Shown: in pieces, positions 24,102 to 28,511 of the stretch
Numbering within the stretch: the first letter of the stretch is position 1
How the letters are laid out: every line of letters begins with the position of its first letter
Assembly (NCBI GenBank): GCA_964648365.1
Contig: CAZYLK010000065.1
Span: 1 to 28,511 of the forward strand
Origin: SURF-32 sp964648365
Lineage (GTDB): Bacteria; Planctomycetota; Phycisphaerae; UBA1845
Length of the DNA: 28,511 nt
Direction of reading: 5' to 3'
Notes under the pieces: model-generated
Told to the model about the DNA's origin: nothing
Databases searched by the model: none
The model's input: only the letters and a program-made list of their open reading frames with translations
Position numbers and translations under genes: made by a program

Positions 24102-25877
24102 TCACGCCTGCGTGCAGGCCCGCACCACGATGACGTTGCCGTGCCGTTCGACGATCTCGACCGGCTGGCCCCGCTCGACGAAGTCCGCCTGGCTGATCAC
24201 GTCCGCCAGCACGTCGCCGAAGCGCGCCTTGCCGGCCGGCCGCAGCGGCGTCTCACAACGGCCCAGGTCGCCCACGCGGATGGTCCCGCGGTAATCGTCG
24301 GCGGGCGCCGTTTCCTCCGGCGTCGGATTCAGCGGAATGAAACGGCGCAGCGACTCCATCTCCGGAAGGTATCGACCCATGACGTACATGCCCACCACCG
24401 ACAATGCGGCCGAGAGTGTCATCGTCATCAGCCCGTTCCGCAGGAACGCCCAGATGCCCGACGACACGGGCGATCCGATCGGAAACGTCCGCCCCGGCAC
24501 GTCCGGGACAAACGTCCCCAGCAGCCCGATCGTCAGCAGGACGATGCCGCTGATGCCGGCCAGGCCGAAGCCCGGAACGACGAAAGCCTCAATCAGCAGC
24601 AGGACGATGCCCAGGCCGATGACGATGATCTCCCACGAATTGGCCAGACCGGTCAGGTACGGCGCTCCGGCGAAGATCGCCAGGCAGACCAGTGCAACGC
24701 CGCCCGCCAGACCCACGCCGGGCGTGTGGAACTCGACGTACGCGGCCAGCAGCATAATCACCAGGAGTATGCCGCGGATCCACGCCGACGTCAGCCACAT
24801 GGTCAGTTCTTCCGACCAGTTGAGTTCGGCGCGGGCCACCGACGAGAGGCCGTAGCGTTGCGCGAGATCGCTCTCCTGACCGGCAATCCCCTTGTTGAAG
24901 CCGAAAGCATGCGCCTCGCTCGCCGACATCTGGAGCAGGGCATAATCGGCAACCACCGGCTGGCGCAGCTTGATCGGCTCGCCCGTCACGATGTCGGGGA
25001 ACGACTCCACCAGCTTCCACTCGGCCTCTCCGTCGGTGAGCTTGGGCAACGTGAACAAACCGGTCCGCCCGCCGAGCCGTTCCAGCTTCTCATCACGGGT
25101 AACGAACTCACGCTGACCGGTCGTGACGTTCTCCAGCCACCAGACCTCGCGATCCGGAAGCACGAATGCTTCGCACAGCAGCGGGTCGTAGCCATTGGTG
25201 TTCGCCGAGTCGCGGAAGTCAGCCAGGATCGGCGTGTTGACCTTGGGCGCCAGTCCTTCGCTGACTGCCGTCGGGCCTTCCGGGCCTGACAGGATGACCT
25301 GCGAATCGCCGATCGTGGAGGCGTGTGCCATGACGATCTCGTCGCAGGCCACCGAGATCAGTGCACCGGCGCTGTATGCCTGCGTGTTGACCCACGCAAC
25401 GGTCTTGATGTCGCGCGTGTTCTTGATGACGTGCGATATGTCCAGCGCGCTGGTCACGTATCCGCCGGGGGTATGGATGTCGAAGATGATGACCCGGGCG
25501 CCCGCCGCCCGCGCTTCGTCGATCCGGCGCTGGATGCTCTCCGTCGTCACGTCGTTGATGTCGGTGCGGATCGGGATGATCACGCCCATGCCGCCTGGTT
25601 GGTTGTCGCCGCCCGCCGGCCTGGTGTCAGCGCCTGCCGCGGGTTGCTCGGCCGGTACCGGGGGTGCTTCGGGGCTGACACCCTCCTGCGCCCGTGCCGC
25701 GGTCGGCGCCATCGCCAGCAGGCACACCATGGCGGCCCAGGTTCGCAGCCGCGGCCGCGGGGCCAACTGCCTGACGAATCCGAACCGCGACGCGTCAGCG
25801 GGCGGCTCCGCGTGGAGCATCGCCCCCAGCGACGGCCGGGGCTGGAGTCTTGTTTGGGAACGTAATCGGGTGACCAT
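24102..25877 (-). CDS. Long NfeD protein with ClpP-class serine protease domain
   Basis: 591 residues. After a signal peptide (TWAAMVCLLAMAPTAARA) and a Pro/Ala-rich linker comes the NfeD1b protease: FDIHTPGGYV, catalytic Ser169 in AYSAGALIS and likely base Lys212 (EGLAPKV). Their ~43-residue spacing matches the Ser-Lys pair of archaeal PH1510 (S97/K138, recalled). Then four to five membrane segments (~365-500) and an OB-fold domain with GRCETPLRPAGKARFGD. Homologs cleave membrane-protein segments, including stomatin partners. Start is uncertain: the ATG at 25877 is chosen over an open frame to 26030, and an ATG at 25820 is also possible. It leads the operon with short NfeD and FloA, as in Bacillus yqeZ-yqfA. 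Confidence 0.9.
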   Translation of the reverse strand: MVTRLRSQTRLQPRPSLGAMLHAEPPADASRFGFVRQLAPRPRLRTWAAMVCLLAMAPTAARAQEGVSPEAPPVPAEQPAAGADTRPAGGDNQPGGMGVIIPIRTDINDVTTESIQRRIDEARAAGARVIIFDIHTPGGYVTSALDISHVIKNTRDIKTVAWVNTQAYSAGALISVACDEIVMAHASTIGDSQVILSGPEGPTAVSEGLAPKVNTPILADFRDSANTNGYDPLLCEAFVLPDREVWWLENVTTGQREFVTRDEKLERLGGRTGLFTLPKLTDGEAEWKLVESFPDIVTGEPIKLRQPVVADYALLQMSASEAHAFGFNKGIAGQESDLAQRYGLSSVARAELNWSEELTMWLTSAWIRGILLVIMLLAAYVEFHTPGVGLAGGVALVCLAIFAGAPYLTGLANSWEIIVIGLGIVLLLIEAFVVPGFGLAGISGIVLLTIGLLGTFVPDVPGRTFPIGSPVSSGIWAFLRNGLMTMTLSAALSVVGMYVMGRYLPEMESLRRFIPLNPTPEETAPADDYRGTIRVGDLGRCETPLRPAGKARFGDVLADVISQADFVERGQPVEIVERHGNVIVVRACTQA

Positions 25878-25945
25878 GTGACGTACCCACAGCGCGCCAA
25901 CGGCGTCGGACAAGCGGGGCGCGCGGACCGGGTTTGTCCGAATAA

Positions 25946-25974
25946 ATCGTACGTATCCTGGGCAGCCGCGGCAA
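25946..25974 (-). promoter_or_regulatory. Candidate promoter of the NfeD-FloA operon
   Basis: On the minus strand TTGCCG, 17 bases, then TACGAT (4/6 in each box), placing the start near 25939 and giving a leader of about 60 bases to the ATG at 25877. The rest of the 335-base divergent gap (25878-26212) shows nothing else I can support. Confidence 0.45.
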
Positions 25975-26212
25975 GTTGAAATCGGACGCCGGATTCGAAT
26001 CGGCTGCCTGTCATCATCCGCAGGCGGCACTCGCTGGCACTGTGGCGTCGGGCCGGGGCCGGGCGCGTGGCAATGTCGCCCGCTTGCGGGTATGACGTGG
26101 CTTGCAGCGTTACGGCGCTGCGACGTCGCGGCGGCCTTGATCTACCGCCGCCGCTCGCCATCGGCCTTTCGGCAAGACTCATCGAACGGCCGCGGCACTG
26201 GATTCAACGACC

Positions 26213-27010
26213 ATGACGCCCGAGAGCATCGGCTCGTTCGCTTTTCTGACCGCCGGCGGCATCCTGCTGGCCTTGGCGGTGACCCGGATCGAGCAGGTCT
26301 CGTGGCGATACCTTCGCCTGATCGCCATTCTCTCGACGGTGCTCCTGGCTGCGACTTTGGCGGCGGCATTTCGCTGGCCCGGCTCGATACCGCTCTGGCC
26401 GCGGATTCTGGGGGGGGCCAGCGGTACGATCTCCGCGGCGCTGCTCTTCGCGGCGCCGAGAATCTCGACCGCGCCGCTTCCGTGGCGCTGGCTTTGCGCG
26501 GCCGGGGGGTTGTGCGGCGTCGCGGCGGCGTCGTCGCTGTTTGCCGCCGCCCAGCCCGCCTCCGTCGGAACGCCGTCGCGGCTGATCGTCCTGGCGCTGG
26601 CGCACCTCAGTGCGGCCGGCTTGCTGGGCACGGTGACCGCGACCTGGTTGCTCGGCCATGCCTATCTGACCGCCACCACGATGACGATTGCCCCGCTGCG
26701 ACGCCTGAGCCGTCTGTTCATGGGGGCGGTCATCGTCCGCGCGATCACGGCCGGACTGGGCGTCGGCGGGCTGTGGATGTCCGGAGGTCTGGGCGCGAAT
26801 CCGTTCCTCCTGACAGACTGGATCGCTTGGACGTTCCGCGTGCTGGTCGGCCTGCTGGCGGTGGGCGTGTTTGCGTACCTGGTGCTCGGAACGCTCAAAT
26901 GGCGGAATACGCAATCGGCGACCGGGATCCTCTACTTCGCCTCCGTTTTCGTCTACATGGGCGAGCTGGCCGGCTACTACCTGACGGGGATCACGGGGTG
27001 GCCGATCTGA
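26213..27010 (+). CDS. Polytopic membrane protein of unknown function
   Basis: 265 residues with about seven to eight hydrophobic segments and few charged residues (GSFAFLTAGGILLALAVT, LIAILSTVLLAATLAAAF, LIVLALAHLSAAGLLGTVTATWLLG and others). Between them lies a conserved-looking loop, LLGHAYLTATTMTIAPLRRLSRLF, with a histidine that might bind a metal or haem; I recall related loops in planctomycete membrane proteins without a function. The ATG follows a weak leader. It is on the same strand as the next gene with 42 bases between, so they probably form one transcript. A transporter or respiratory-chain accessory are both possible. Confidence 0.65.
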   Translation: MTPESIGSFAFLTAGGILLALAVTRIEQVSWRYLRLIAILSTVLLAATLAAAFRWPGSIPLWPRILGGASGTISAALLFAAPRISTAPLPWRWLCAAGGLCGVAAASSLFAAAQPASVGTPSRLIVLALAHLSAAGLLGTVTATWLLGHAYLTATTMTIAPLRRLSRLFMGAVIVRAITAGLGVGGLWMSGGLGANPFLLTDWIAWTFRVLVGLLAVGVFAYLVLGTLKWRNTQSATGILYFASVFVYMGELAGYYLTGITGWPI

Positions 27011-27052
27011 GCGTATCGTTCTTAGTGTTTTGCAGGATAACGGGTTACGGTC

Positions 27053-27517
27053 ATGCAAGTCAGGTTCAACTGCCCTACGGAAGGCTGCGTCGCGCTGATC
27101 GAGCTGGAGCCGCTTGAAGGCTGCGCCGACAGCCCGACTGGCGAGGGCGGGCCGGGGATCGAGTGCCCGCGGTGCCACGTAAGACATGCGGTTCGCCTTT
27201 CGGACGCCGTGGTGCGGGAGCAGCGCGTGGACGCATGCCCCATCTGCGGCTGCCGGGAGATGTTCGTCCGCAAGGATTTTCCGCAGAAACTGGGCGTCGT
27301 CGTCGTCGTGGCGGCCGCGATCGCGAGCATCGCGACCTTCAAGTCGGACATCTGGCTGTCTTGGGGCGTCCTGGCCGCGGCCGTGGTGGTGGACCTGCTG
27401 CTCTACGTCATCGTCGGCCGGGTGACGGTCTGCTACGCCTGCCGGGCGGAATACCGCCGCGTCGCTGAGAATCCGGAGCATGAGGGGTTCGATCTGGCGC
27501 GGTCGGAAAAATACTGA
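27053..27517 (+). CDS. Zinc-ribbon membrane protein of unknown function
   Basis: 154 residues. The N-terminal ~70 hold several cysteine pairs: C7/C12, CPRC (38-41) and CPICGC (62-67), arranged as zinc-ribbon knuckles. Two hydrophobic segments follow (GVVVVVAAAIASIATF, ~81-96, and LAAAVVVDLLLYVIVG, ~107-122). A last CYAC (127-130) lies just after the membrane, which could complete a metal site. No enzyme motif is visible. It sits 42 bases after the membrane protein gene and is probably expressed with it. The pattern fits a membrane-tethered zinc-binding adaptor. Confidence 0.65.
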   Translation: MQVRFNCPTEGCVALIELEPLEGCADSPTGEGGPGIECPRCHVRHAVRLSDAVVREQRVDACPICGCREMFVRKDFPQKLGVVVVVAAAIASIATFKSDIWLSWGVLAAAVVVDLLLYVIVGRVTVCYACRAEYRRVAENPEHEGFDLARSEKY

Positions 27518-27520
27518 GGG

Positions 27521-27755
27521 GAAGGCACGGAGGCACGGAGGGACGGGGGCACGAAGGCACGAAGGGGAGACAGCGATGGCGAGCCCCGAGAACACGGGTG
27601 CGCGGCCTAGCCTCCGGGGTTGATGACCGCCCCTTCCCTCCCCGCTGCCGGCTGGACTCCCGACCAGAAAGCCGGGGCTCGATGGTGCTGGTCCCACCTT
27701 TCAGGCGCTGGCCCGATTTTCCCACGCCTCCGTGCCTTCGTGCCTCATGCCTTCG
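27521..27755. repeat. Inverted-repeat element with period-8 GGCACGAA arms
   Basis: Left arm (27521-27565) is a tandem of 8-base units such as GGCACGGA and GGCACGAA. The right arm (27722-27755) is its inverted copy (units AGGCACGA, AGGCACGG) with one gap. Inside, CGAGCCCCG and CGGGGCTCG form a nested 9-bp inverted pair. The layout repeats that of the 15695-15893 element, with a different 8-mer. It starts four bases after the stop of the zinc-ribbon gene. No frame inside it has support. Confidence 0.65.
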
Positions 27756-27780
27756 CCGGCGTCTCTCCGGGCCCTTTTTT
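27756..27780 (+). terminator. Weak intrinsic terminator-like site
   Basis: A short CCGG...CCGG stem (four pairs, seven-base loop) is followed by GGCCC and six T residues (27775-27780). The stem is weak. Position is sensible: after the zinc-ribbon gene and its repeat, and directly before the tRNA promoter. Confidence 0.3.
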
Positions 27781-27784
27781 GCGA

Positions 27785-27812
27785 TTGACAACCCATTGCC
27801 CCTCCGTATACT
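27785..27812 (+). promoter_or_regulatory. Near-consensus sigma70 promoter for tRNA-Thr and tuf
   Basis: A perfect TTGACA, 16 bases, then TATACT (5/6). It is the strongest promoter in the window. It lies about 135 bases before the tRNA and points at the tRNA-tuf unit, which needs high expression. Transcription would start near 27819. Confidence 0.75.
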
Positions 27813-27951
27813 CACCCGACTCTACGGTCGGCCCCCGGTTGGGTCGGCCGTTGTAGTTTGCTTTACTTCCGACGACGGCGCGGTAAAAGGCGGCGGAATG
27901 TGTCGTTTCCGCGCCGGCCGCTCGCAAGGCGGGCGTGCGCGGATGGCTTCC

Positions 27952-28023
<72 letters not shown>

Positions 28024-28216
28024 TTGCACGGCGCCGCCGTGGGGCGGCCGATTGTGGATAAGTTTTGACGGTCCAGCAGCGCGTCGTCATTCTCGTGGCG
28101 CGAGGCGGTGACGACGCCGCGGGCGATGCGTGCCTGACGTCGGCGGAGTCGAGTGGAAGGATACCCTGCCGCGATTCGTGATGGACCCCGGATCGAGCTT
28201 GGAGGAATAAACGCAC

Positions 28217-28511
<295 letters not shown>

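Noticed and set aside
26092..27117. 341-residue plus-strand open frame overlapping the membrane protein
   Set aside because: Arg/Gly-rich frame shadow; the other frame gives clean hydrophobic segments.

Overview
The window is GC-rich bacterial chromosome and most resembles a planctomycete, probably of the Phycisphaerae type. Three things point there: an EF-Tu whose switch I segment departs from the usual PEEKARGITI form; short interspersed repeats that read GTGFQPV when translated; and secreted proteins with tandem ACC-type cysteine repeats. The assignment rests on my recall of these families, because no search was possible. Nothing looks like phage, an insertion sequence or CRISPR. Genes are dense, with many GTG/TTG starts and 1-4 base stop/start overlaps.

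Layout. 1-6441: a MazG-like pyrophosphohydrolase, a DMT exporter, two paralogous beta-CASP metallo-beta-lactamase nucleases, a secreted protein, and a LOG-family protein overlapping the second nuclease. 6491-10633: a sugar-phosphate operon of 6-phosphofructokinase, ribose-5-phosphate isomerase B and phosphoketolase, closed by a strong hairpin that also serves the convergent neighbour. 10739-16682, all minus strand: a cysteine-rich secreted protein, a lipoprotein, an OPT-family transporter (the last two form one unit) and the enoyl-ACP reductase FabI. A 200-bp inverted-repeat element lies between fabI and the transporter gene.

16932-18593: a compact plus-strand run with an extended -10 promoter that probably gives a leaderless message. 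It encodes a ribbon-helix-helix protein, a GNAT-like acetyltransferase, an XRE-like regulator and a second antitoxin-like protein. The first three overlap by 1-4 bases. This is the best candidate here for an undescribed system. 18678-21524: a secreted esterase, ribosomal protein L21 (without L27 beside it) and an MtfA-like zinc peptidase.

21608-25877, minus strand: a membrane-microdomain operon, in transcription order a long NfeD with a ClpP-class protease domain, a short NfeD, the flotillin-like FloA, and an uncharacterised membrane-anchored Pro/Arg-rich protein. 26213-28511: two membrane proteins of unknown function, a second inverted-repeat element, a near-consensus promoter, tRNA-Thr(GGT), and the start of tuf, which runs off the window.

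Start codons were chosen by Shine-Dalgarno spacing, family length and neighbouring genes. Promoters and hairpins were found by eye. Functions are family-level unless motifs are cited.
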